Numbered from the stretch's first letter, positions 38,935-47,855 are shown. The stretch: DNA of 64,000 bases from Thermodesulfobacteriota bacterium (GCA_035559815.1 DATMAT010000047.1:1-64000), one strand, 5' to 3'. The notes: generated by a model not told the origin, from the sequence alone. Numbers and translations are program-made.

Positions 38935-39942
38935 CTAAAAGTTTTTGCCAATCATTGCTGATACGTTGTAGTTAAAATAAAGCGAGGATAGCCCATAACT
39001 TATGGCCACGGCGAAAAATGGTACTACAAACCAAAAAAACGCAATCCTGAGCACATGCTTATTTTGGGCCGTTATCGAGAAGCCTTGATTTGCGCATGAA
39101 AAACCTATTATACCTGAGGTTACGATTTCTGCTAATGAGACCGGTATTCCGAAGATGGAAGCGATCAGTATAAGGGTAGCAGCGGTAAACTCGACTGATA
39201 TTGCCCTCAACACACATATCTCGGTAATCTCTTTGCCTACGGTTTCAAGAACCCTCCCCCCCAGAAGTATAGCCCCCACTCCCATGCCCAGGCCAGCCAG
39301 CACCGCGCCGACAGATGGGCTTAAAAGCCCCATGCCCACAAGCGGGCCGACGGAATTGGCTGCATTATTGGCACCGGCAGAAAAAGCAACATAACACCCG
39401 GATAAGGTAAGTAGCAGGGTTAATATCCTCCTTATACTCTCCTCGGAGAAACGATTGGTAAGAAGCCTTAGCGTCTTAAAATATAAGTACCTGCCTATAA
39501 GATAATTCAAAAACCAGGCTGCAAACGGGGTAACCACCCACCAGGTGACGATCTCGAAAAACTTCCTGCCATTTAATGAACTTGCATATAAACCTACGCC
39601 GGCTACGGCGCATACTATTGCGTGGGTCGTGGCCACTGGCACCCTCACAATATTCGCCCAGGAAATAAAGAATATCGCGATTAGCAGGATTATTAGCACA
39701 AGCCCAAGGTGGGAGGAAAGTACCGATTGGGGAACGAGGCCATTTCCAAGTGTCTTTACCACCGGTGCTCCGGCTAGAAAAGCACCGAGAAGGGCAAAGA
39801 TAGCTATTAATACCACAGCCTCTCTTTTTGAACGCGCCCCGGCTCCATAAGCCGTCGCCATGGATGCTGCAGAATTATTTGCCCCTATGTTCAGGGCTAA
39901 GAAGGTAGAAAGAACAATGGCAATGGGGACAATAATCTCCAC
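38935..39942 (-). CDS. PiT-family permease, probably the sulfate permease CysP
   Basis: This 335-residue membrane protein has about ten hydrophobic helices and the duplicated PiT signature, GANNSAASMATAYG near the N terminus and GANNAANSVGPL in the second half. PiT proteins are anion symporters, most carrying phosphate. In Bacillus subtilis, a PiT-family member (CysP) carries sulfate and sits with sat and cysH. The same neighbourhood here (permease-sat-cysH, one strand, 22-bp gap) makes sulfate the likely cargo. No pho genes are near. Phosphate transport cannot be excluded. Confidence 0.88.
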   Translation of the reverse strand: MEIIVPIAIVLSTFLALNIGANNSAASMATAYGAGARSKREAVVLIAIFALLGAFLAGAPVVKTLGNGLVPQSVLSSHLGLVLIILLIAIFFISWANIVRVPVATTHAIVCAVAGVGLYASSLNGRKFFEIVTWWVVTPFAAWFLNYLIGRYLYFKTLRLLTNRFSEESIRRILTLLLTLSGCYVAFSAGANNAANSVGPLVGMGLLSPSVGAVLAGLGMGVGAILLGGRVLETVGKEITEICVLRAISVEFTAATLILIASIFGIPVSLAEIVTSGIIGFSCANQGFSITAQNKHVLRIAFFWFVVPFFAVAISYGLSSLYFNYNVSAMIGKNF

Positions 39943-40126
39943 GTACTAGGTCTCCTTGAACGCATGACAACTCACCGGCCTCCAAATTAGCCTAAATACT
40001 TTGGCAAGGGAAATGCCAGGTGTAAAAATCGTTTTCTTTTGGACAGTTACAACTATGGACTAGGCATTTTCTTGATTATATACTAAACAAACTGTATATT
40101 TCTGTGACAATTTGGAGATTATAGAG

Positions 40127-41521
40127 ATGAAGGGAAAGGTTATACTTTTAACCAAAGATTCGAGACTGGTGAGGGAACTCGAACGCATACTTTCGGGCAA
40201 AGCCGAACTTATCCCGCATGGGGATTTGGATAATGTCCCCGTCGGGGATGTCGTATTCTTAGACGTGGATAGCTTAAGCATCAGCGGGCTCAACAAGCTA
40301 AAGAACGAATCATTTGTGATAATACTCACCTCTCAAAAGAGCTCCAGATACCTAATCGAGTCCATGACCTTCGGGGCTTTTGACTGTATTATCAGACCCC
40401 TTGAGCAATCAAAGGTTCTGGACTCACTCGACCGTGCCTTGGGCCTGAAATCCGAAATAAAGGGTAAGCTGATTCAATTTCCCGGGGAAATAGAGGGAAG
40501 CGGTGTAACTTGCGCAATAGTTGGAAACTCGCCGATGCTCCAGGAGGTATGCAAGGTGATAGGCCAGATCGGGAGAGTCGATGTGCCGGTGCTCATAACC
40601 GGAGAGAGCGGAACGGGTAAGGACCTGGTGGCGGAATCAATCTGGAAGGTCAGCACCAGATGGGAGAAGCCTTTTGTGGTAATTAACTGTGCGGCAATAC
40701 CGGAGACCCTACTGGAAGCAGAGCTGTTTGGACATGAGAGGGGGGCATTCACCGGGGCAAACGTTTCCCGGATGGGAAAGTTTGAAGAAGCGGACGGGGG
40801 CATAATATTCCTCGATGAAATCGGAGATATGTCCCTTCCCCTCCAGGCAAAGGTACTCCGTGTTCTTCAAAATGGGACTTTCACCCGGCTTGGGGACAAC
40901 AAAGAGGTTAAAGTAAACATACGGGTAATAGCCGCAACCAACAAGGACCTGGAGGAGCTAGTTCGCGAGGGAAAATTCAGGGATGATCTTTACTTCCGCA
41001 TCAACGTGGTGAGGATACACCTACCCGCACTCAGCGAGAGAAAGGAGGATATCCCACTTTTGATGGAGTGTTTTACCCGACGATACAGCACTCAAGTCGG
41101 AAAAGACATAAAGGGAGCGACAAAGGAATTCCTTAATAAGCTCATCGAATACGACTGGCCCGGTAACGTGAGGGAGCTCGAAAACACGGTGCGAAAGGCG
41201 ATTGCTTTCGCCAAGACCCCTTACCTTACCTCGTACGACCTGGACCTGCATAATGCCCCGCCTTCCTTTTCCGGGCCAAAAGACATTTCATTCACGGACC
41301 CGCTTCGAAACTCGGTGAGAAACCTTCTTAACTCAAGAAGGACGAATGGAAACGTGTATAGCCATATACTCAAGGAAGCCGAACGGATTCTCCTGGAAGA
41401 GGCGCTTAACGCGAGTGGATGGAACCGGTCTAAAGCGGCCAGGCTCCTCGGCATAAACCGACTCACACTTCGAAGAAAGCTAGAAGAGTATGGTTTGACC
41501 TTTCCCAAAAGCCTAACTTAG
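40127..41521 (+). CDS. Sigma-54-dependent transcriptional activator (NtrC type)
   Basis: From the ATG at 40127 this is a 464-residue protein. The N-terminal receiver (about 1-115) keeps Asp46 (VVFLDVDSL), but the C-terminal Lys is Arg (IIRPLE) and only one acidic residue remains after beta-1. The AAA+ domain (about 140-370) has Walker A ITGESGTGKDLVAE, the GAFTGA loop (HERGAFTGANV) and Walker B GGIIFLDEIGDM. A Fis-type HTH is at the end (ASGWNRSKAARLLGINRLTLRRKLEEYG). It activates RpoN promoters; its kinase is not nearby. GGAG at 40114-40117 supports the start over an upstream TTG. Confidence 0.94.
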   Translation: MKGKVILLTKDSRLVRELERILSGKAELIPHGDLDNVPVGDVVFLDVDSLSISGLNKLKNESFVIILTSQKSSRYLIESMTFGAFDCIIRPLEQSKVLDSLDRALGLKSEIKGKLIQFPGEIEGSGVTCAIVGNSPMLQEVCKVIGQIGRVDVPVLITGESGTGKDLVAESIWKVSTRWEKPFVVINCAAIPETLLEAELFGHERGAFTGANVSRMGKFEEADGGIIFLDEIGDMSLPLQAKVLRVLQNGTFTRLGDNKEVKVNIRVIAATNKDLEELVREGKFRDDLYFRINVVRIHLPALSERKEDIPLLMECFTRRYSTQVGKDIKGATKEFLNKLIEYDWPGNVRELENTVRKAIAFAKTPYLTSYDLDLHNAPPSFSGPKDISFTDPLRNSVRNLLNSRRTNGNVYSHILKEAERILLEEALNASGWNRSKAARLLGINRLTLRRKLEEYGLTFPKSLT

Positions 41522-41551
41522 CTCTTCAAAGGACCTGTTTTTATAGAAGGC

Positions 41552-42184
41552 TCAGGCGATGACGGAGTTGCGTTTGGGTAAGTACTCGACCACGATGCCC
41601 TTTATTTCTTCCTGAATCTCGTTAATGTCCCTTGCGGCGTTCACTACCTTTACCCTATCCGGCTCCTTTTGGGCTATGTACATGTAGCCCTGCCTTATTC
41701 GCTCGTGGAATTCGAGCGGTTCCAGGTCCATTTTGGTTTTTCCTTCTCTCTTCTCCAGTCGGGATAGACCAAGTCTCACCGGAAGATTAAAAAGTAAAGT
41801 AAGACGCGGCTGTAGATCGAGTGCGGAAGCCTTTGCCAGCCTCTTGACCAGGTCTAGGTCCAGCCTTCTTCCGTAACCTTGATACACCACCGTCGAGTCT
41901 GCAAATCGGTCGCAAATTACGATCTCGCCCTCTTTGAGTTTTGGTTTTATCAAATCCCTTACGTGCTGTGCCCGGTCAGCACAGAAAAGACATAACTCGG
42001 CCATCGGGTCTAAATCCAGGTCTTTTTCCTCAAGCAGCATCCGGCGAATAAGTCTTCCCAATGCGCCCCAGCCCGGCTCTCGGGTGAGCGTTACCCTATA
42101 CCCTTTTTCTAGGAGAAAATCTCGAAGAAGTTCGGCTTGGGTGGTTTTCCCGCTTCCCTCTACACCCTCAAATGTGATGAACAC
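41552..42184 (-). CDS. tmk: Thymidylate kinase
   Basis: This 210-residue protein phosphorylates dTMP to dTDP. The P-loop is FEGVEGSGKTTQAELL, then the DRX-type element TREPGWGALG, and DRFADSTVVYQGYGRRLDL. The P-loop is followed by the lid region with Arg residues (LSRLEKREGKTK). It converges on the sigma-54 activator with a 30-bp gap. No holB or DNA polymerase gene accompanies it. Confidence 0.95.
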   Translation of the reverse strand: MFITFEGVEGSGKTTQAELLRDFLLEKGYRVTLTREPGWGALGRLIRRMLLEEKDLDLDPMAELCLFCADRAQHVRDLIKPKLKEGEIVICDRFADSTVVYQGYGRRLDLDLVKRLAKASALDLQPRLTLLFNLPVRLGLSRLEKREGKTKMDLEPLEFHERIRQGYMYIAQKEPDRVKVVNAARDINEIQEEIKGIVVEYLPKRNSVIA

Positions 42185-42293
42185 TGCTCCCTACTCCTTA
42201 AAATGATTCGAAGGTTAAAACTTTATTGCCCCGCTGCTGAAATCCTACCATAAGAGTTAACGAGTAGTAAAGGTAAGTTGATACTAATTAAAA

Positions 42294-43022
42294 TCATAGA
42301 TTCATACCCATTGATTTTCGGAGAGCGATTAATTCTCTCTCTTTAATATATCTCCACCGGCCCATAGGGAGTTTGCCCAGCTTTATCGGCCCCTCTGCAA
42401 TCCTCTTTAACCTCAGGATCGGGTGGCCAAAATTTGAAAGAAATCTCTTGACTAGATGCTTCCTTCCCTCGTGGAATGTTATCTCCAGGACGCTGTTCTC
42501 ATTCTCCTGTTTTATTATTCTCACGGAGTCCGGAATTGCACTGCCGTCTTGGAGACGGGTTCCGCTAATCATTTTTTCGAGTGTATCCCTACTGACCGTC
42601 CCTCTGACTAGGGCGATATAAATTTTAGGCAGTTTGTATCGGGGATGAAGTATTCTGTTGGCCAGCTCTCCGTCGTTTGTGAGAATCAAAAGCCCTTCGG
42701 TATCGTAGTCCAGCCTTCCCACGGGATAAACCCTTTCCGGGATATCCTTGATTAGTTCTTCGATGGTTTTCTTCCCGCCCTCGTCCTTTCCCAGTGCGGT
42801 TAGATAAAGACGGGGCTTATTAAGAATCACATACCTTTTTTTCTCTGGTATTACCACCTTACCAAGGACTTCAATTTCGTCTCTTTCCGTATCGACCTCT
42901 TGCCCAAGTTGATTTACTACGAGACCATTTATTTTTACCATTCCTTTCCTTATGAGTTCATCCGCCTTCCTTCTCGAGGAAATGCCACACATAGAAAGAT
43001 ATCGATTTAGCCTGACCATCAT
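42294..43022 (-). CDS. RsuA/RluB-family rRNA pseudouridine synthase
   Basis: In this 242-residue protein the N-terminal S4 RNA-binding domain has RLNRYLSMCGISSRRKADELIRKGMVKINGLVV. The catalytic domain carries VGRLDYDTEGLLILTNDG with the catalytic Asp, then LPKIYIALVRG. It isomerises a specific uridine of 23S or 16S rRNA; the sequence alone cannot place it in RluB versus RsuA. It is upstream of tmk on the same strand. Confidence 0.93.
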   Translation of the reverse strand: MMVRLNRYLSMCGISSRRKADELIRKGMVKINGLVVNQLGQEVDTERDEIEVLGKVVIPEKKRYVILNKPRLYLTALGKDEGGKKTIEELIKDIPERVYPVGRLDYDTEGLLILTNDGELANRILHPRYKLPKIYIALVRGTVSRDTLEKMISGTRLQDGSAIPDSVRIIKQENENSVLEITFHEGRKHLVKRFLSNFGHPILRLKRIAEGPIKLGKLPMGRWRYIKERELIALRKSMGMNL

Positions 43023-43068
43023 ATTTTGACCTATGCTAAGACTAAGACGGTAATCATGTTAATAAGAG

Positions 43069-43094
43069 TAGAGAGGCGTTGCAATGCGTCTCTA
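43069..43094. repeat. REP-like palindrome, copy 4 (imperfect)
   Basis: TAGAGAGGCGTT-GC-AATGCGTCTCTA: 12-bp arms with two mismatches, the GTAGAGACGC variant also seen at 47164. Confidence 0.6.
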
Positions 43095-43151
43095 AAAAGC
43101 GGCAATTTGCCGGAGTAAAGCTTATGAGATAACGGCTAAAAGTATGGTTTT

Positions 43152-43240
43152 TAGGAACGATCCAAAGGTTAATGTAGGGAACGCAGGTACTTCGACGGAG
43201 TTTACACTGAGGAGTCGAAGTGCTCAGGACGGATCGTTCC
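43152..43240. repeat. Nested inverted-repeat element
   Basis: The outer arms are AGGAACGATCC near 43152-43162 and GGATCGTTCC at 43231-43240. The inner arms are GGTACTTCGAC (about 43186-43196) and GTCGAAGTGCT (about 43213-43223). A GTAGGGAACGC REP head is embedded at 43172-43182. Together with the copy at 43069 this fills the 276-bp space between the pseudouridine synthase and the CMD gene. Confidence 0.6.
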
Positions 43241-43298
43241 CTCAAAAATAAATTCGGTGATAAAACTGCCAGACAAGTTAGAGGAAATTTTTGATTTC

Positions 43299-44021
43299 CT
43301 ACTTACCGGCCGCGGTCTTAACCCTTTCCGCTTCTCTAGCATTAATAGTGGCTAATGTATCCATGGCAATTCCGGTATGGGCGTAACATGCCCCGGCCCC
43401 CATGACCATGGCCACGTTTATAGCCTCGGCCATCTTCGCTTTCGATACACCGAAGCTGAGGGCATCTTTCACGCAACCCCTTATGCAGTATGGGCATCTG
43501 GTCAGATGGGCACAGGCAAGCCCGATGAGGCCTCTTTTCATCTCCTTGCTGAGCGCCCCGTCGGCGAAAACCTTCTTGTGGAATTCCAAGAACGGCTTTG
43601 ACAAATTTTCTCCACTGGAGTCCTTGAAGTGATTGATCTCATGGGTGATGTCCTTTTTGAAGAAATGTCCCTCGGTAAGAGGAATGCCGTCTTCAATCGC
43701 GTCCACCGCTTCGAAGGCTATGCTGGAGAAGGCGTAGGGGGCGCCCATGGCAAAACGCATCGCCACGTAAATTGCTTCTACAATCTCTTCGTCGGTTGCC
43801 CCGTTCTTCTTGGATGTCATTACCCGGCCCCTTATGCAATATGGGCATCTAGTGATATGGGCGCAGGCAACGGCTATGGTCTCCTTCTCTTTTTTGCTTA
43901 ACGCACCGTCCGCAAAAACGCTGTTATGAAAATCCATCCATGCCTGATTGAGCTCCGGATTGATCTTTTTGAGAAGGCCTATGTCCTGGGATATGTCTTT
44001 CTTGAATAGATATTCCGTCAT
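43299..44021 (-). CDS. Tandem carboxymuconolactone decarboxylase / AhpD-like protein
   Basis: This 240-residue protein is made of two copies of one domain. Each begins FKKDI, has FADGALSK, and carries the ACAHxTRCPYCIRGxV motif with the AhpD-type CPYC pair. The second copy starts at about residue 120. Single-domain relatives act as alkylhydroperoxidases or disulfide reductases. The CxxC in both halves suggests redox activity with an intramolecular dimer. The tetR gene is 62 bp upstream on the same strand. Confidence 0.92.
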   Translation of the reverse strand: MTEYLFKKDISQDIGLLKKINPELNQAWMDFHNSVFADGALSKKEKETIAVACAHITRCPYCIRGRVMTSKKNGATDEEIVEAIYVAMRFAMGAPYAFSSIAFEAVDAIEDGIPLTEGHFFKKDITHEINHFKDSSGENLSKPFLEFHKKVFADGALSKEMKRGLIGLACAHLTRCPYCIRGCVKDALSFGVSKAKMAEAINVAMVMGAGACYAHTGIAMDTLATINAREAERVKTAAGK

Positions 44022-44083
44022 CTTTTAAAACCTCCTATGTGGTATTTTTTTATACACGTCATGGACATATATTGCTTATTATT

Positions 44084-44665
44084 CTATGCCGCTTCTAATA
44101 ACTTCAGTACAGACTGGGCTCCTTTGGCCAGGGGGTCGAGTGTCTTATAGGTTTTAACCATCATAATTGCCCCTTCCAGTTGGGAGAGAATCAATCCTGC
44201 GGCAAGGGCAGGGTTTAGGTCACTCCTAAAATCACCATTCTCAACCCCCTCTCTTATACAATTTTCTATCGTTCTCTCCCACCTCTCGAAGAAGAGGCCC
44301 AGCCTTTTTCTGAATTTTTCGTTTACATCGCTCATCTCTATAGCCAGGTTCCCAAACGGACACCCGGCCCTACACTTAAGACTTTGATGAAAAGCCTTCA
44401 CCCGCTCGTAGAATTTATGAAGCCTTTTCTTGGGAGAAAGAGAAGCATCTCGGAGAGTCGTGTAGATTACGTTCGATTCAAACTCTTCTATTCTAAGATC
44501 CAGGACCTTGAGAGCCAGTTCCTCTTTACTTTTAAAGTGATAATAGAAGTTACTTTTTTTTACTCCACTCCGTTCCAGTATCTCATCCACGGAGGTCCGC
44601 TGGTATCCCTTCTTATGGAACAAATCCGAGGCGACTTTTATTATTTTCTCCTTGCTTTTTTTCAC
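44084..44665 (-). CDS. TetR-family transcriptional regulator
   Basis: From a GTG at 44665 this is a 193-residue protein. An alternative TTG at 44674 has its Shine-Dalgarno too close. The helix-turn-helix is in KIIKVASDLFHKKGYQRTSVDEILERSGVKKSNFYYHFKSKEELALKVL. The C-terminal half is a ligand-binding helical domain with a CRAGCPFGNLAIEM segment. A near-perfect 28-bp palindrome overlaps the -10 box of its promoter, so self-repression is likely. The CMD gene downstream is the probable co-regulated target. Confidence 0.93.
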   Translation of the reverse strand: MKKSKEKIIKVASDLFHKKGYQRTSVDEILERSGVKKSNFYYHFKSKEELALKVLDLRIEEFESNVIYTTLRDASLSPKKRLHKFYERVKAFHQSLKCRAGCPFGNLAIEMSDVNEKFRKRLGLFFERWERTIENCIREGVENGDFRSDLNPALAAGLILSQLEGAIMMVKTYKTLDPLAKGAQSVLKLLEAA

Positions 44666-44680
44666 TTGTACCAATCTCCC

Positions 44681-44708
44681 AATTAGTACTGACTAGTTAG
44701 TCCTAATT
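44681..44708. promoter_or_regulatory. Operator palindrome of the TetR-type regulator
   Basis: AATTAGTACTGACT pairs with AGTTAGTCCTAATT, 12 of 14 positions symmetric, centred on CT|AG. It begins a few bases upstream of the regulator's start and overlaps the -10 box at 44706-44711. The inner ACTGACT/AGTTAGT half-sites look like TetR-family operators. Confidence 0.8.
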
Positions 44709-44735
44709 ATAGCTAAATTCGCTAAAAGTTGTCAA
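44706..44735 (-). promoter_or_regulatory. Promoter of the tetR-CMD unit
   Basis: On the minus strand a perfect TTGACA (44735 to 44730), an 18-nt spacer, and a perfect TATAAT (44711 to 44706). It is one of the best promoters in the window. The operator overlaps the -10 box and the transcription start. Confidence 0.85.
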
Positions 44736-45026
44736 GGGGGAGCATTCTATGTTTTTGACCCATATAAGTTGGAGGATTTAAGAGAATGATCAATACTCTA
44801 TGCTGATTAATAATGGTAGCCGAATGATTTAATCGAGCACGTACGGATGTTGTGGAGACAGGCCATCGTCAGTCTCTACTGGACTACATTACTGGTTTTC
44901 GCAAATGGCGGATAAAATCGAATCCCTGGAGCTTACATACAGATCAATTAGTCTAAATATATCTTTGGGTCAAACCGTATTCAGCGTTGACAGTCAAAAT
45001 GCTAAGATGTATTGTGTTTTGAGGAC

Positions 45027-46367
45027 ATGAGTGAATATAAATCTTGGTTTCAGTGTATAAATGAGGAGTGCGGGGAAACTTATCAGTTAAACGAGATAAT
45101 CTATCGCTGTAGGAAATGTGGAAACCTGCTCGAGGTAATGCACGACCTAGGGCCTCTCCGGGAGAAAACGGCCGAGGAATGGAAAGAGCTTTTTGACAAC
45201 CGCTACCGGCGCCAAATCTGGCCTTACGGAAGCTCGGTCTGGGGGAAGAAGGAATGGGTGTGCCCGTATGTAGAGGATGAGAACGTCGTGTCGATGTACG
45301 AGGGGGCAACCAATCTCTTCTGGGCAGAGAGATTCGGAAAGCAGGTCGGTATTGAAGACCTTTGGATTAAGATGTGCGGGAACAGCCACACCGGGTCCTT
45401 CAAGGATTTGGGCATGACCGTGCTGGTGTCGGTCGTAAAGCAGATGATTGCGGATGGTGTAGACATTCCGGCAGTTGCCTGCGCCTCTACCGGAGACACG
45501 TCGGCTGCACTTGCTGCCTACTGCGCCGCTGCCGGTATAAGGGCTATCGTTTTTCTTCCCAGAAACAAGGTATCGGTCGCTCAACTGGTTCAGCCTATCT
45601 CCAACGGCGCCCTGGTGCTATCGCTCGATACCGATTTCGACGGCTGCATGGAAATGGTGCAAAGAATTTGTACAGAGCACGATATATATCTGGCAAATTC
45701 GATGAATTCTCTACGTATCGAGGGCCAGAAAACGGTAAGCATAGAGCTATGCCAGCAGTTTGACTGGGAAGTGCCTGACTGGGTGATCATCCCCGGGGGC
45801 AATCTGGGGAACGTGTCGGCACTGGGGAAGGGCTTTCTAATAATGTACGAGCTTGGGTTGATTGACAGACTTCCCCGAATAGTGTGCGCTCAAGCCCAGA
45901 GGGCAAATCCGCTTTATCTCAGCTATCTGAGGGGCTTTCAGGAGTTTCACCCGGTAAAAGCGGAGAAAACACTGGCCAGTGCCATACAAATAGGAAACCC
46001 GGTGAGCGTAAACAAGGCCATAAAGATACTGAAGATGTTTGACGGTATAGTGGAGCAGGCGAGCGAGGAGGAGCTCTCCAACGCCGCCGCGCTCGTGGAC
46101 AGGACCGGAACCTTCAACTGTCCCCATACCGGGGTGGCGATTGCGGTTTTCTTGAAGCTTCTGGAGAGAAGAGTTTTTAATCCTACGGACCGAGTTGTTA
46201 TAATTTCTACCGCGCATGGACTCAAATTTGTCGAATTTAAAATCGGATACCATCAAGGTACTCTCGACGACGTCTCATCGAAATATGCCAATATTCCGGT
46301 TGAACTCCCTCCTGACCTGAGTGCGGTGAAAGAGGCTATATTCGAGAATATTAGAGAAGTCGCTTAG
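45027..46367 (+). CDS. thrC: Threonine synthase
   Basis: From the ATG at 45027 this is a 446-residue protein. The N terminus has a zinc-ribbon-like set of Cys (Cys10, Cys15, Cys28, Cys31). The PLP-binding lysine is Lys126 in [12 protein letters not shown], and [13 protein letters not shown] is the PLP-phosphate loop. It converts O-phosphohomoserine to threonine. A possible promoter, TTGACA at 44987 and TATTGT at 45010, would leave a very short leader. It ends exactly where the convergent hydrolase gene ends. No hom or thrB is seen. Confidence 0.93.
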   Translation: MSEYKSWFQCINEECGETYQLNEIIYRCRKCGNLLEVMHDLGPLREKTAEEWKELFDNRYRRQIWPYGSSVWGKKEWVCPYVEDENVVSMYEGATNLFWAERFGKQVGIEDLWIKMCGNSHTGSFKDLGMTVLVSVVKQMIADGVDIPAVACASTGDTSAALAAYCAAAGIRAIVFLPRNKVSVAQLVQPISNGALVLSLDTDFDGCMEMVQRICTEHDIYLANSMNSLRIEGQKTVSIELCQQFDWEVPDWVIIPGGNLGNVSALGKGFLIMYELGLIDRLPRIVCAQAQRANPLYLSYLRGFQEFHPVKAEKTLASAIQIGNPVSVNKAIKILKMFDGIVEQASEEELSNAAALVDRTGTFNCPHTGVAIAVFLKLLERRVFNPTDRVVIISTAHGLKFVEFKIGYHQGTLDDVSSKYANIPVELPPDLSAVKEAIFENIREVA

Positions 46368-47141
46368 TTAAAGCGAATTAAGGAATTCGAGTAAGACCCG
46401 ATTAAAATCGTCCGGTTTTTCCTGCATCATAAAGTGCCCCACGCCGTTTATCACGTGAAGCTTTGAATTAGAAATATTCTGGCTCAGATATTCTCCATAT
46501 TTTACAGGAGTTAGTATGTCCTCTTCTCCAGAAATTATGAGCGTAGGGACTTTAATTTCTCCAAGCTCGTTAATGATGTCGAATTCGTCACAGGCCATCA
46601 GGTCCCAGTAGGAGACTTCTTGGTTGGTACGGTGAAGACCCTCTCTAAACCTTGTCTTTAGTTCTTCGGAAGAGGAAACGGCAAAGGCACGCGTGGGTGC
46701 GACCTCGCAAAATAAGTCGTAATTGTTCTTTACGGCCGATAGGGTCTCTTTGGCCACTCGAAGCCTTGCCCCTGTAGCCACGAGAACACATGCTAAGACG
46801 CTCTCCGGATAGTCAACCGCAAAAACCTGTGCTATGCCTCCACCCATGGAATGGCCTACCAGGATGAGTTTCTCCAAGCTCAAGGTATCGGTGAAGTCTT
46901 TCACAAAGTCCGTGTATTCGGTGATGCTTCTGTAGCCGTTACCCTCGGATTTGCCGTGTCCGGGAAGGTCTATTATGAGAATATTAAACCGGGGATGGCT
47001 TCTAAGGATATCAACCTGATATTCCCACGTGGCAGTGCTCTGCCCGGCCCCGTGAATCATTAAAACGGTAGGGCGGGATTTCGTGAAATCGTCTCCTGAA
47101 ATGTAATGAGTGTTTAATCCTCGAACTGTGATTGATGGCAT
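46368..47141 (-). CDS. Alpha/beta-hydrolase
   Basis: In this 257-residue protein HGAGQSTATWEYQV holds the oxyanion His-Gly. The nucleophile is in VGHSMGGGIAQVFA (G-x-S-x-G), the acid in SGEEDILTP and the His in VINGVGHFMMQEKP. It is a general esterase/hydrolase without an assigned substrate. It is the last gene of the maf-yggS-proC-yggT-DUF167 direction, separated from DUF167 by a REP-like hairpin. Confidence 0.9.
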   Translation of the reverse strand: MPSITVRGLNTHYISGDDFTKSRPTVLMIHGAGQSTATWEYQVDILRSHPRFNILIIDLPGHGKSEGNGYRSITEYTDFVKDFTDTLSLEKLILVGHSMGGGIAQVFAVDYPESVLACVLVATGARLRVAKETLSAVKNNYDLFCEVAPTRAFAVSSSEELKTRFREGLHRTNQEVSYWDLMACDEFDIINELGEIKVPTLIISGEEDILTPVKYGEYLSQNISNSKLHVINGVGHFMMQEKPDDFNRVLLEFLNSL

Positions 47142-47163
47142 TGTTGTTCCATGAATTATTAAT

Positions 47164-47191
47164 GTAGAGACGCATGGCCATGCGTCTCTGC
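47164..47191. repeat. REP-like GTAG palindrome, copy 5
   Basis: GTAGAGACGCATG-GC-CATGCGTCTCTGC: 13-bp arms with one G-T pair, between the hydrolase and DUF167 genes. Confidence 0.75.
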
Positions 47192-47198
47192 GGACAAA

Positions 47199-47492
47199 TT
47201 AATCTGTCAATCTTTTCACAAACGAATCATATTCTCCCTGGCTGATTCCCGATATTTTAATAATCTTTAATCTCGACTTCTGTCCCTTCACTATCTCCAC
47301 CCCTGATTTTGAAACACCGAATTCCTCAGCAATGATTTCTTTAAGTCTCTCGTTTGCTTTTCCTCCTTCAGGAGGGGCAGTAACCCTTATTTTTATTCTT
47401 CCGCTCTGATAAGCGGTTATCTCGTCACGAGATGACTTCGGTTGAACCTGGACTTCGATGATGATAGTGGGTCCTTCTTTTGAACCTGCCAT
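47199..47492 (-). CDS. DUF167 (YggU-type) protein
   Basis: This 97-residue protein is a small alpha/beta protein with VQVQPKSSRDEITAY, IKIRVTAPPEGGKANERLKEIIAEEFGVSKSGVEIVKGQKSRLKII, the family signature. Function is unknown, but it commonly sits beside yggT. Here yggT is just upstream, with REP-like hairpins on both sides of this gene. Confidence 0.9.
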   Translation of the reverse strand: MAGSKEGPTIIIEVQVQPKSSRDEITAYQSGRIKIRVTAPPEGGKANERLKEIIAEEFGVSKSGVEIVKGQKSRLKIIKISGISQGEYDSFVKRLTD

Positions 47493-47507
47493 TAATATCC
47501 CTTGCTT

Positions 47508-47549
47508 TAGTAATGTAAAGACGTATGGCCATGCGGCTTTACATTACTA
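47508..47549. repeat. REP-like palindrome, copy 6, overlapping the yggT stop
   Basis: TAGTAATGTAAAG at 47508 onward pairs with CTTTACATTACTA ending at 47549, with an inner ACGTATG-GC-CATGCGG core: arms of about 20 bp with a few mismatches. Its right end supplies the yggT stop codon (TAG, minus strand, 47549 to 47547). Confidence 0.8.
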
Positions 47550-47855
47550 AAAGTTTCCCGATTTTATCCTGGCTCCCAACTCCGATAGGCTTCCCACCAG
47601 AAACGTATCCAGAAAATATATTGCTACGAAAACCAAAATAGGAGAGAGGTCTATTCCACCTAGTGGCGGTATGACCCTCCTTGCATGTCTAAGCACTGGT
47701 TCCGTGGCTTTATAAAGAAAACTCACTATGGGGTTATAAGGGTCCGGGTTTACCCAGGAAATAACTACCCTTATGATTATAATCCACATGTAGATGTACA
47801 GTATGTAATGCAGTGCTAGTGCTATGGCCATAACGAAATTCCCAAGAATGAACAT
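47547..47855 (-). CDS. YggT-family membrane protein
   Basis: This 102-residue protein has two hydrophobic segments flanking the conserved IIIRVVISWVNPDPYNPIVSFLYKATEPVLRHARRVIPPLGGIDLSPILV, the hallmark of the family. YggT proteins are small inner-membrane proteins linked in several bacteria to envelope function or division. The start overlaps the end of proC by one base, so the two are translationally coupled. Confidence 0.92.
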   Translation of the reverse strand: MFILGNFVMAIALALHYILYIYMWIIIIRVVISWVNPDPYNPIVSFLYKATEPVLRHARRVIPPLGGIDLSPILVFVAIYFLDTFLVGSLSELGARIKSGNF

